Notes under the pieces: model-generated
Seen by the model: only the letters and a program-made list of their open reading frames with translations
Told to the model about the DNA's origin: nothing
The model's database searches: none
Position numbers and translations under genes: made by a program
Assembly: GCA_945877235.1 (NCBI GenBank)
Contig: CAMCRF010000003.1
Coordinates: 62,001-126,000, forward strand
DNA length: 64,000 nt
Reading direction: 5' to 3'
DNA from: Bordetella parapertussis
Lineage (GTDB): Bacteria > Pseudomonadota > Gammaproteobacteria > Burkholderiales > Burkholderiaceae_A
Part shown: piece by piece, positions 10,303-17,670 of the stretch
Position numbering within the stretch: the stretch's first letter is position 1
Layout of the letters: each line of letters opens with the position of its first letter

Positions 10303-11053
10303 ACTCCGGCCCCTCTGCCACAAAACCATGCTTGGCATAGAAGCCCAAGGCGTGGACCTGCGCATGGAGCAACACATCGGTCATGCCCAGTCGCTTGGCC
10401 TCTTGCATGAGGCTCTGAAGCACCCATCCTCCAAGCCCGGATTTGCGGTATGTTTTTCGAACAGCCATGCGGCCAATGCGGCCATCGGGCAGCAGTCGGC
10501 CCGTTGCAAGGCCCGCCAACTGGGGATCCGATATCAATGGATTGTGAATGACCACGTGTCTGCAATAGCGATCGGCTAGGTCCCATTCTTCCTCCGCGGG
10601 AACCCTCTGCTCCTCAACGAAGACTTCATGGCGGATGGGCGCCGCAAGCGACTGGAGGTGCGACCAGTCACCGAGTTGTCCAGCATGCGGGTGTGCATCG
10701 TGGAGTAAAGGCTGGACGGGGCGACGGGGAGCCCAGGTGGGCTGTGGCCACCAGGGATCAGTCTTCCACCGGGCCATGACATGCCAATGTAAGTGTGGAA
10801 CCAGGTTTCCAAAGCTCGCCACATTGATTTTGTCCGGCGCATGCTGATCACGAATATGCTGCTCGACGCGACAGACGGCTTGCATGCAGTGCGCGCGTTG
10901 ATCAGGCGTGAGGTCCGTGAACTCCTGCACGTGCGCCTTCCAGATCACCCGCATGCTGGCAGGGAGCTCTGCATCGGTGACCTCAATGACGCGAAGCAGA
11001 TCGTCCTCAAAGACCACATGCCCCCCTGGTTCGTGGCAGAGCAGACAGTTCAT
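10247..11053 (-). CDS. HIT-domain / GNAT acetyltransferase fusion protein
   Basis: A 268-residue protein with two recognisable halves. Residues 1 to about 125 are a HIT-family domain starting MNCLLCHEPGG, with the nucleotide-hydrolase triad as HLHWH after NLVPH. The remainder is a GNAT N-acetyltransferase of the ElaA/YjcF kind (IRHEVFVEEQ, acetyl-CoA loop RKSGLGG, ALGFYAKHGF). HIT domains hydrolyse nucleotide phosphoramidate or ester bonds; GNATs acetylate amines. No joint substrate is known to me. The start is the ATG that overlaps the upstream permease stop by 4 bp (ATGA), making this the last gene of the 14904-10247 operon. Its end overlaps sua5. Confidence 0.85.
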   Translation of the reverse strand: MNCLLCHEPGGHVVFEDDLLRVIEVTDAELPASMRVIWKAHVQEFTDLTPDQRAHCMQAVCRVEQHIRDQHAPDKINVASFGNLVPHLHWHVMARWKTDPWWPQPTWAPRRPVQPLLHDAHPHAGQLGDWSHLQSLAAPIRHEVFVEEQRVPAEEEWDLADRYCRHVVIHNPLISDPQLAGLATGRLLPDGRIGRMAVRKTYRKSGLGGWVLQSLMQEAKRLGMTDVLLHAQVHALGFYAKHGFVAEGPEFMECEMPHRQMRRGLADL

Positions 11054-11865
11054 CGTGTTTTTCTCCGTGCAAGGATGATCATGATGAGACCCAGGCCCGC
11101 CGCCCAGTGGCGAGCCCAATCCCCCCAAAGCGCGTGGCTTGCAAGGAGTTCGTGCAGCAGCACCACTGCAAGGGCTCCAAGCCACGGCGAAAAAAAGTAT
11201 GTTTGTCCACCCAGCAACACCATGAGCAACGCCATACCGGACACCTGCCACGAGAACAGCGATGGACTCACAAACCCAAATCGAAGCGCGTGCATGGCGC
11301 CTGCTGCGCCAGCGAGGCTCGCAGAGAGGACGTAGGCGGTGAGTTGGATCTGAAATACCGAATAGCCCAGTGACGTCAGCCTGTCCTCATGTTGGTGAGC
11401 TGCCGCCATGAGGAACCCGAATGGCGAGCGACCGATACGCCAGATGAGGGCCGCACCCGCTGCCGCGACTGCGGTCATGCTGAGCGCTTTCTCTTCGATG
11501 TTCAGTGGGGAGAGTCCATCGACATAGAGTCCGTCAGCGCCACCGAAGTAGGGTGTGTCTTGTCCAAGCACCAACAGCATCTGGGCAAACGCAAGGGTGG
11601 CCATGAGAAAGGCCAAACCGCGTGACCGCAAGACAAACCACCCCGTGAGTGCTGCAAAGCCACTGGCTGCCATGATTCCCAACAGGGCAGAGGCTAGGTT
11701 TGAACCCGTATGGGGCGCCGATAGCGCTAACACATAGCCCGCAAGTCCGTAAAAGGCTGCATGTCCGAGGCTCACGAGGCCCAGATGCTGGATCAGCAGC
11801 CAGAGACTCGCAGCCAAAAGGCCCATCTCAAGTGTTTGGAAAATGAGGTCGAGGACGTAGGCCAT
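11050..11865 (-). CDS. ABC permease, branched-chain amino acid type (LivM-like)
   Basis: Inner-membrane permease of 271 residues, almost wholly hydrophobic, with the LivM-family N-terminal segment SLGHAAFYGLAGYVLALS. It should pair with the LivH-like permease encoded 1 bp upstream to form the channel for the binding protein at 12718-13902. The ATG at 11865 is chosen because the LivH stop lies immediately upstream and MAYVLDLIFQ is a normal N-terminus. It is a little shorter than many LivM proteins. No ATPase gene accompanies it, so substrate and energising partner are unknown. Confidence 0.88.
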   Translation of the reverse strand: MAYVLDLIFQTLEMGLLAASLWLLIQHLGLVSLGHAAFYGLAGYVLALSAPHTGSNLASALLGIMAASGFAALTGWFVLRSRGLAFLMATLAFAQMLLVLGQDTPYFGGADGLYVDGLSPLNIEEKALSMTAVAAAGAALIWRIGRSPFGFLMAAAHQHEDRLTSLGYSVFQIQLTAYVLSASLAGAAGAMHALRFGFVSPSLFSWQVSGMALLMVLLGGQTYFFSPWLGALAVVLLHELLASHALWGDWARHWAAGLGLIMIILARRKTR

Positions 11866-11866
11866 G

Positions 11867-12730
11867 TCAGGCGAAGAGGCCGCGTGGTCGCAGTGCAAGT
11901 ACGAGTGCCATGGCGATGTAAATGGCAAGGCCTGCGAGATCGCCCCCAAAGATCTGGCCGAGGGTTTGGGCCGAACCGACAAGCAACGCCGCGAGGAGGG
12001 TGCCCATTATCGAACCCATGCCGCCCAGGATCACCACCACAAGGCTTGCAATGAGTACGGGGCTGCCCATGTGCGGGCCGAGTGTGGTCATGGGTGCAGC
12101 CAAGACGCCCGCCACCATGGCAATGGCGGTACCCAGAGCGAATGCTCCGGCCGTGAGCCGAGAGGGGTTGATACCCATGGCCATTAGCAGCCGTGGATTC
12201 TCAGAGAGGGCGCGGAGTTGAATACCCCATGAGGAGAATGTCAGGGTGGCCCAGAGCGTCAGGGCCATGAGCAGTCCACCTGCAAGGACTGCAACCTCAT
12301 AGATGGGGAGCAACAGGGTATCGCTGAGGGGAATGCCTCCGGAGAGCAAGTCCGGCGGGGTGAGGGTGAGCACATCATTGCCCCAGACAACGGCGCGCAA
12401 CTCCTCAGCAACGAGCACGACTCCAAAGGTGAGCAGGACCTGGCGTAAGGGGTGGCCGCCGACGGTAGGTCGAACGAGGCCGCGCTCGAAAGACCACCCC
12501 ATGAGCAGACCGACCATCGTCAACAGCAGCAACGCTGGGAGCCAGAGTCCGATGGCTTGGATAAGGCTGTACCCGATATAGGCGCCCAGCATATAAAGGG
12601 CGCCGTGTGCGAGGTTGATGACCCCCATTGCACCCAGAATGAGGGTCAGGCCGCTTGCCATCAGAAACAGCAGGACTCCCTGTTGTAGGGCATTGAGCCC
12701 GTAGAGCAATGCGAGGTTTAGGGTGTCCAT
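11867..12730 (-). CDS. ABC permease, branched-chain amino acid type (LivH-like)
   Basis: Integral membrane protein of 287 residues with the LivH-family signature VINLAHGALYMLGAYIG near residue 40 and about eight hydrophobic segments. It forms the heterodimeric channel of a HAAT-type importer with the adjacent LivM-like protein. The start MDTLNLALLYGLNALQQG overlaps the end of the binding-protein gene by 13 bp, which argues for co-translation. Transport of amino acids, urea or amides is typical of the family; the substrate cannot be read from this sequence. Confidence 0.9.
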   Translation of the reverse strand: MDTLNLALLYGLNALQQGVLLFLMASGLTLILGAMGVINLAHGALYMLGAYIGYSLIQAIGLWLPALLLLTMVGLLMGWSFERGLVRPTVGGHPLRQVLLTFGVVLVAEELRAVVWGNDVLTLTPPDLLSGGIPLSDTLLLPIYEVAVLAGGLLMALTLWATLTFSSWGIQLRALSENPRLLMAMGINPSRLTAGAFALGTAIAMVAGVLAAPMTTLGPHMGSPVLIASLVVVILGGMGSIMGTLLAALLVGSAQTLGQIFGGDLAGLAIYIAMALVLALRPRGLFA

Positions 12731-13902
12731 TGGAGCCGACAACCCTGTGCAGGATCGGCGAGTCCCTTGGCCGCAACGCCCAGGTACTGATTCTGACCTT
12801 TTCGGACCTCTCGAAGATAGATGTCCTGAATGGGATTCTGCGCTGCTGAGAATCGCCATGGGCCTCGAGGGCTGTCAATGACCAGGCCACGCAAGACACT
12901 GCGCAGCGCGGTTGGGTCGAGGTCTCCTTTGGTATTTGCCAGGGCCTTCTCAAGCACGAGCCCTGTGTCAAACCCTTGAACCGCGAAGACATCGGGAGAA
13001 GCGCCATATTGCTGCGCATAGGCAGATCGGAAGCGCTTGTCTGCACTGTGCGGCAGGCCATCGGCGTAATGGAGCACACTGACCACGCCTTCCGCCTCGT
13101 CCTTGAGCGTGTGCAAGATGCCCTCGGTGACGTGGCCCGTTACGTAGAGTGGGATGGTCCTGCGTAAGCCCGCACGGTCGTAGTCGGCCAGAAACTTAGC
13201 TGCGGCAGTGCCCGAGAAGAAACAGGACACTGCATCGGGTTTGAGCGCAGCGATGCGGGTGAGCAGTGGACCAAACTCAGCCTGTGGAAAGGGAAGGCTA
13301 AGTGATGCAAGCACCTTCCCGCCGTTGGCTTCAAAGCCCTCCGCGAAGGCGCTCGCATATTCGTCGCCCGCGGTGTACTTCCAGGTGAGAAAGACGGCCG
13401 TCTTGATGCCGCGATCGGTCATGACCTTGCCCAACGGTGCGATGGTCTGCCAGTTGGAAAAAGACGTGCGAATGATTTGCTCTGAGCAGCCAGCCCCCGT
13501 GAGTCGATTGGCTCCGGCATTGGGGATGACCAGCATCCGGTTGTTGTCGGCTGCCACTTTGGCCATTCCGAGGGCTACACCCGAGTGCACCGAGCCCACC
13601 AGGAGATCGGCGCGATCTCGCGTGATCAGCCGATTCGCCAGTTCGGCCGCCTTGGCTGGATTGGATTCATCGTCTGCACGAATGATCTCCACCCTGCGCC
13701 CGCCCCAGAGTCCTTTGGATTGGGCCAGGGCGAGGGTGAGTCCCTTGAAGATTGCGTCACCGAGTGGGGCATAGGTTCCTGAGCTCGGCAGCATAAGGCC
13801 GACCCGTATCGGGCTCGACTGGGCATGTGAGAGGCGGGGGAGTCCACTGAGGCCTAGCCCCAAGGAGGACGCGATGAGAAGGGATCGACGGTGAGTGCTC
13901 AT
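12718..13902 (-). CDS. ABC substrate-binding protein (LivK/AmiC-like) with Tat-like signal
   Basis: Periplasmic ligand-binding protein of 394 residues. The first 28 residues form a signal peptide with a twin-arginine-like HRRSLLI and a cleavage region ending SHAQ. The mature part begins PIRVGLMLPSSGTYAPLG, the usual opening of type I periplasmic binding proteins of the LivK/AmiC kind. It lies between the exported rhodanese gene (9 bp upstream) and the LivH-like permease (13 bp overlap). The ligand is unknown. Export by Tat rather than Sec is an inference from the RR pair alone. Confidence 0.88.
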   Translation of the reverse strand: MSTHRRSLLIASSLGLGLSGLPRLSHAQSSPIRVGLMLPSSGTYAPLGDAIFKGLTLALAQSKGLWGGRRVEIIRADDESNPAKAAELANRLITRDRADLLVGSVHSGVALGMAKVAADNNRMLVIPNAGANRLTGAGCSEQIIRTSFSNWQTIAPLGKVMTDRGIKTAVFLTWKYTAGDEYASAFAEGFEANGGKVLASLSLPFPQAEFGPLLTRIAALKPDAVSCFFSGTAAAKFLADYDRAGLRRTIPLYVTGHVTEGILHTLKDEAEGVVSVLHYADGLPHSADKRFRSAYAQQYGASPDVFAVQGFDTGLVLEKALANTKGDLDPTALRSVLRGLVIDSPRGPWRFSAAQNPIQDIYLREVRKGQNQYLGVAAKGLADPAQGCRLQWTP

Positions 13903-13911
13903 GAAATGAGC

Positions 13912-14904
13912 TTAACCCATCACTCCCTCTCCTTTCAGTTGACGCAGCAGGACCGTCGATCGGCTGGGTTCGTTATCCATTGGGAGTCCGAGTCGGCTCC
14001 AGCCCACCACGGACTCTGGATACATTCTCACGCTGCTGTAGCCAAGCACTTCGGAGGTAATGAACCAATGGGTCGCAGCCCAGTGTCCCGTATTGCAGAA
14101 TACGATGGCTGACCGGTTCGGCTCGAAGCCCTCGCGCTTGGCAATGGCCTCGAGCTGCGCCCTGTTGAGCAGTCGACCGGTATTGGGAACGAACCACTCG
14201 GCCGAGTCTAGGTGTTTAGCACTCGGTAGGGTCCCCCAACGGCTTGCTGCAGGGTGGCGAAGCTCTCCCAGAAAGAACTCCTCGGGGCGAGCATCCACAA
14301 GGAGTGCACGACTCGCAACGGCCTGAACCTGAGTGCTCGCGACGATCATGTTCGCGTTGTACTGCAACTGGGACATGCTGATCTTGCTCGGTATGGCGCG
14401 CGCCTCAACCTGTGTGGCCCGTGGAAACTTTGCAGCCATCCACGCCCCAGTTCCTCCGTTGAGGACGGCCAGGTTCTGAAAGCCCGCCGCCTTGAGTGTC
14501 CAGTAGATGCGGGCAACGCCGCCAAACTCGGTGGGGTCAGAGCCCGATCCCGCCAGCACAATGGCCTGATCGGGGTGGAGGCCAAGGCTTTGGACAAGCG
14601 CATTCAGCTTTGCAATGGGCATGACCGCCCCAGGATTATCAGCTGGACCTCGGAAGCTTGAGTACGGTGCGGGCAACGCCCCGGGAATATGGCCCGCCGC
14701 ATAATTCGGTGACTTGCCGTCGGTCTGGAAGAGCTCTCTGGTGTCGAGCACGGTCACTGCACGCCGCTCGACCAGTGGTCGGAGCTGCTCAGCAGACAGC
14801 ACGGGAGAGGGCAGGGGTGATCGCGCAACGGCGACACCTGCGAGGGAGAGCCAGAGTACAAGCGACAGCGCCGCTGCAATCCAATGTTGAAGTTGATTTT
14901 TCAT
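13912..14904 (-). CDS. Exported tandem-rhodanese sulfurtransferase
   Basis: A 330-residue protein with a signal peptide (MKNQLQHWIAAALS onward, ending near AVARS) and two rhodanese domains. The C-terminal domain has the active-site loop with cysteine, FCNTGHWA. The corresponding loop of the N-terminal domain reads LAGSGSDP, without cysteine, as is usual for the inactive N-domain of thiosulfate sulfurtransferases. It should transfer sulfane sulfur in the periplasm. The ATG at 14904 gives a clean signal peptide and is preferred to a TTG 18 bases upstream. It is the first gene of the operon running through the ABC transporter, an unusual partner for a rhodanese. Confidence 0.85.
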   Translation of the reverse strand: MKNQLQHWIAAALSLVLWLSLAGVAVARSPLPSPVLSAEQLRPLVERRAVTVLDTRELFQTDGKSPNYAAGHIPGALPAPYSSFRGPADNPGAVMPIAKLNALVQSLGLHPDQAIVLAGSGSDPTEFGGVARIYWTLKAAGFQNLAVLNGGTGAWMAAKFPRATQVEARAIPSKISMSQLQYNANMIVASTQVQAVASRALLVDARPEEFFLGELRHPAASRWGTLPSAKHLDSAEWFVPNTGRLLNRAQLEAIAKREGFEPNRSAIVFCNTGHWAATHWFITSEVLGYSSVRMYPESVVGWSRLGLPMDNEPSRSTVLLRQLKGEGVMG

Positions 14905-14999
14905 GTTGCGAAGACTATTCAAAAAGCGGGTGGATCCAAATTCACTGGGCTCATTTGCATATGACTTGGTCGCCGTTTGCCGCTACGATGCTCAGCACC

Positions 15000-15794
15000 A
15001 TGCCGCGCCTGTCTGCCAACCTCAGTTTTCTCTGGCCTGATCTACCTGTGCTCGAGCGTTTTGCCGCCGCAAGGCGTGCGGGGTTTGATGCTGTCGAGCT
15101 CTTATTCCCCTACGATCAGAGCCTTGCCGTGCTCTCTGAGTTGCTCGATGGCCACGGACTGCAAATGGTGCTCATCAACGCACCGGCCGGGGACTGGTCT
15201 CGGGGAGATCGAGGGTTCGCCGCTCAGCCTGGTCAAGAAGCTGCTTTCCGGCTGTCGATTCATCAGGCGCTTGAGGTGGCGGATGCATTGGATGTGGGGT
15301 GCATACACGTCATGTCAGGTCACATGAAGTCCGGCGGCGAGGCCTTGAGCGAGTCGCAAGAGCAGGTGCTGATGCGCAATCTTCAGTGGGCAGGAGATCA
15401 GGCGCGCGCCGCTGGAAGGCGGATTAGCATTGAGCCGCTCAATGCGGTGGACATGCCGGGCTATTTTTTGTCGAACATCGATCAGGCATTGCGGATTTTG
15501 GATGATCTCAATCATCCGTCAGTGGGGCTGCAGTTCGATTTCTATCATCAGCAGCGCAGTCGCGGAGAAATTCTGCTCAGCCTAGACAGAGCCAGATCGA
15601 GGTTGTTTCATGTGCAGATTGCTGGCGCTCCTGATCGGCGCGAACCCGACCGGGGTGAATTGAATCATCTGCGGGTTCTTGGGCATTTGGACCAGATTGG
15701 ATACTCAGGATTTGTAGGCTGTGAGTATCGGCCCTCGCAGGACACAGACAGCGGACTGGCCTGGGCCAAACCCTATTTGCAAGGAGTGACGTGA
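15000..15794 (+). CDS. hyi: Hydroxypyruvate isomerase family TIM-barrel protein
   Basis: Predicted cytosolic sugar-isomerase-like barrel of 264 residues that closely resembles hydroxypyruvate isomerase (hydroxypyruvate to tartronate semialdehyde). The N-terminus PRLSANLSFLW, the NAPAGDWSRGDRG stretch, metal-ligand glutamate in ISIEPLNAVDMPGYF and the C-terminal GCEYRP all match that family. An ATG 12 bases upstream (14988) is an alternative start; 15000 matches the usual N-terminus best. It diverges from the rhodanese gene with a 95 bp shared upstream region and overlaps msrA by one base. No other glyoxylate-pathway gene is beside it, so the substrate stays probable. Confidence 0.82.
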   Translation: MPRLSANLSFLWPDLPVLERFAAARRAGFDAVELLFPYDQSLAVLSELLDGHGLQMVLINAPAGDWSRGDRGFAAQPGQEAAFRLSIHQALEVADALDVGCIHVMSGHMKSGGEALSESQEQVLMRNLQWAGDQARAAGRRISIEPLNAVDMPGYFLSNIDQALRILDDLNHPSVGLQFDFYHQQRSRGEILLSLDRARSRLFHVQIAGAPDRREPDRGELNHLRVLGHLDQIGYSGFVGCEYRPSQDTDSGLAWAKPYLQGVT

Positions 15795-16366
15795 TGCAGA
15801 CGATTTTTCTGGGTGGGGGGTGCTTCTGGTGTATCGAGGCGGTTTTTCAACGCATTCGAGGTGTCCATGCCCTAACCTCTGGCTACATGGGGGGGCATGT
15901 GCCCAACCCCAGCTATGAGCAAGTCTGCGGCAAGCAGACCGGTCACGCTGAGGTGGTTCGGGTGGAGTTCGATGAGCAAGCTCTTAGCCTGGCAGACCTG
16001 TTTGCGGTCTTTTTTGAGGTGCATGACCCGACGACGCTGAATCGCCAAGGCGACGATGTGGGCCCGCAATACCGCTCGGCAATTTTTGCGACATCGGATG
16101 AGCAGGCGCAGGCTGCGCGCGAGGCCATGGAGCACTGGAGTGCGCAGCACCCGGGAAGTAACCCCATCGTCACTGAGCTGCATCAAGTCACGCTGGGCGA
16201 GGCCGAGGGGCTCACGCAAGAGACGCGCAAGACCTTTTTTGCGGCTGAGGCCTACCACCAGAACTACTTCAATCAGCACCCGCATCAGGGCTACTGCGCC
16301 ATGGTGGTGGCCTCTAAAGTCGCCAAGTCAGAGCGCGCCTTTGTGCGTCTTCAGCGACCGGGCTAA
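15794..16366 (+). CDS. msrA: Peptide-methionine (S)-S-oxide reductase
   Basis: Repairs oxidised methionine (S-epimer) in proteins using thioredoxin. The 190-residue protein has the catalytic motif GCFWC with the nucleophilic cysteine at about residue 10, followed by the conserved TSGYMGG and later YHQNYF segments. It starts at the ATG that shares a base with the upstream stop (TGATG); the GTG 3 bases earlier is less likely. It is convergent with pdxH, separated by 9 bp. No msrB domain is fused. Confidence 0.95.
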   Translation: MQTIFLGGGCFWCIEAVFQRIRGVHALTSGYMGGHVPNPSYEQVCGKQTGHAEVVRVEFDEQALSLADLFAVFFEVHDPTTLNRQGDDVGPQYRSAIFATSDEQAQAAREAMEHWSAQHPGSNPIVTELHQVTLGEAEGLTQETRKTFFAAEAYHQNYFNQHPHQGYCAMVVASKVAKSERAFVRLQRPG

Positions 16367-16375
16367 GGCGACTGA

Positions 16376-17020
16376 CTAAGGCGCCAGGCGTTCAATCGTC
16401 CACTGAGCCTCGGTGCGGGCTTGCAGCCGATACCGGATGCGATCATGCAAGCGCGATGGGCGTCCCTGCCAGAACTCAAATCGGTCGGGGCTTAGTAAGT
16501 ATCCTCCCCAGTGCATCGGGCGCGGGGCTGATGGGCCGAACTGCGCTGCGTAGGCTTTTTCACGCTCGGCCAGCCAGTCTCGGTTTGGAATCACTTGGCT
16601 CTGTGGCGAAGTCCAGGCACCGATTCGGCTAGAAGATGGTCTCGACGCAAAGTAGGCATCTGATTCTGCAGCAGATATAGGGGATACCCTAGCTTCAATG
16701 CGAACCTGGCGTTCGAGCTCAGGCCAGAAAAAGTTCACGCAGGCCCAGGGGTTGGCTGCAAGGGCAAGTCCCTTAGCGGACTGATAATTGGTGAAGAACC
16801 TGAGTCCCTGGGCATCAAGCCCACGGATCAGCACGACCCGTGAGCTGGGTCGCCCATTGGGCTGCACGGTAGAGAGGGTCATGGCGTTGGGCTCAAGTGC
16901 GCCCGCCTTGACTGCCTCGGCTAGCCATTGGGCGAGTTGTTCCCAAGGGTGCGATGCAACATCGGCGGGGTCTAGGCTTCCCTGCATGTATTCCTTACGC
17001 AGATCGAGCGCTTCATTCAT
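16376..17020 (-). CDS. pdxH: Pyridoxamine 5'-phosphate oxidase
   Basis: FMN enzyme that oxidises pyridoxine or pyridoxamine 5'-phosphate to pyridoxal 5'-phosphate. The 214-residue protein carries the PdxH blocks SSRVVLIRGLD, FFTNYQSAKG, ASRPSSSRIGAW and the C-terminal FEFWQGRPSRLHDR substrate motif. Length and motifs are standard. It diverges from the rubrerythrin gene; the 138 bp between the two start codons holds a tandem repeat and an FNR-like palindrome listed separately. Confidence 0.96.
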   Translation of the reverse strand: MNEALDLRKEYMQGSLDPADVASHPWEQLAQWLAEAVKAGALEPNAMTLSTVQPNGRPSSRVVLIRGLDAQGLRFFTNYQSAKGLALAANPWACVNFFWPELERQVRIEARVSPISAAESDAYFASRPSSSRIGAWTSPQSQVIPNRDWLAEREKAYAAQFGPSAPRPMHWGGYLLSPDRFEFWQGRPSRLHDRIRYRLQARTEAQWTIERLAP

Positions 17021-17028
17021 AGGGATTC

Positions 17029-17064
17029 TCTATTGGAGGGTTTCGAAATTTCTATTGGACGGTT
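17029..17064. repeat. Tandem 14-bp direct repeat, 22 bp apart, between pdxH and rubrerythrin
   Basis: TCTATTGGAGGGTT at 17029-17042 recurs as TCTATTGGACGGTT at 17051-17064 with one mismatch. The 22 bp spacing is about two helical turns, as expected for two regulator subunits bound on one DNA face. It lies in the divergent pdxH/rubrerythrin promoter region. The factor is unknown. Confidence 0.45.
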
Positions 17065-17107
17065 GTCATTCTGAACCGGCAGACTCCACCGGGTGTCTTA
17101 GACGAAC

Positions 17108-17121
17108 TTGATGATTGTCAA
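17108..17121. promoter_or_regulatory. FNR/ANR/DNR-like palindrome upstream of rubrerythrin
   Basis: The bases TTGATgattGTCAA match the FNR/CRP-family consensus TTGAT-N4-ATCAA at nine of ten defined positions. The centre lies about 44 bp before the rubrerythrin ATG. This would link the redox module to oxygen or nitric-oxide sensing. No confident -10 element is visible, so activation versus repression cannot be decided. Confidence 0.45.
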
Positions 17122-17158
17122 GACATGTTCGTTTTCATTCAACCCACAGGAGACTGTC

Positions 17159-17581
17159 ATGCCCCAACTCACAGGAAGCAAGACGCACCAGCATCTGAAA
17201 GATGCTTTCGCAGGCGAGAGCCAAGCGAATCGTCGTTACCTTTACTTCGCAAACAAAGCCGACGTCGAAGGCTACCCTGAAGTCGCCGCGCTGTTCCGCT
17301 CCACCGCAGAGGGTGAGACCGGCCACGCTCATGGCCACCTCGACTACTTGGCTCAGGTCGGCGATCCTGCAACCGGTATGCCCATTGGTGACTCCGCTGC
17401 CAACCTCGCATCTGCTGTTGCAGGCGAGACGCACGAGTACACCGATATGTATCCCGGCATGGCGAAGGACGCACGTGACGAGGGCTTCGACGAAATCGCA
17501 GACTGGTTCGAGACCCTGGCGAAGGCCGAGCGCTCACACGCCAACAAGTTCCAAAAGGCTTTGGACACCCTGAACGCCTAA
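17159..17581 (+). CDS. Rubrerythrin (diiron domain only)
   Basis: Ferritin-like diiron protein of 140 residues, expected to reduce hydrogen peroxide to water in the cytosol. The four-helix diiron ligands are visible as [30 protein letters not shown] and [11 protein letters not shown]. It lacks the C-terminal rubredoxin domain of classical rubrerythrins, so electrons must come from another protein, plausibly the iron-sulfur protein encoded next. The ATG at 17159 follows an AGGAG site; an earlier TTG at 17108 would start inside the FNR-like palindrome and is rejected. A strong hairpin follows the stop codon. Confidence 0.9.
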   Translation: MPQLTGSKTHQHLKDAFAGESQANRRYLYFANKADVEGYPEVAALFRSTAEGETGHAHGHLDYLAQVGDPATGMPIGDSAANLASAVAGETHEYTDMYPGMAKDARDEGFDEIADWFETLAKAERSHANKFQKALDTLNA

Positions 17582-17597
17582 GGCTTGTGCTTGAACT

Positions 17598-17624
17598 GCA
17601 GGGTCTTCCACAAGAGGACCCTGC
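17598..17624 (+). promoter_or_regulatory. Strong RNA hairpin between rubrerythrin and the iron-sulfur gene
   Basis: An 11 bp stem with a single G-U pair (left arm GCAGGGTCTTC, loop CACAA, right arm GAGGACCCTGC) begins 16 bases after the rubrerythrin stop. No T-run follows, so it is not a standard intrinsic terminator. It could protect the 3' end of the rubrerythrin mRNA or give partial termination, allowing more rubrerythrin than downstream protein. Confidence 0.55.
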
Positions 17625-17670
17625 GATGCAGGCACCTCAATCTGCCCCTCAACACAAATAAGGAGAACCC

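Noticed and set aside
14216-14224. TTAGCACTC, identical to one arm of a CIRCE element
   Set aside because: No GAGTGCTAA partner follows at 9 bases, and it lies inside the rhodanese coding sequence, so it is a chance match.
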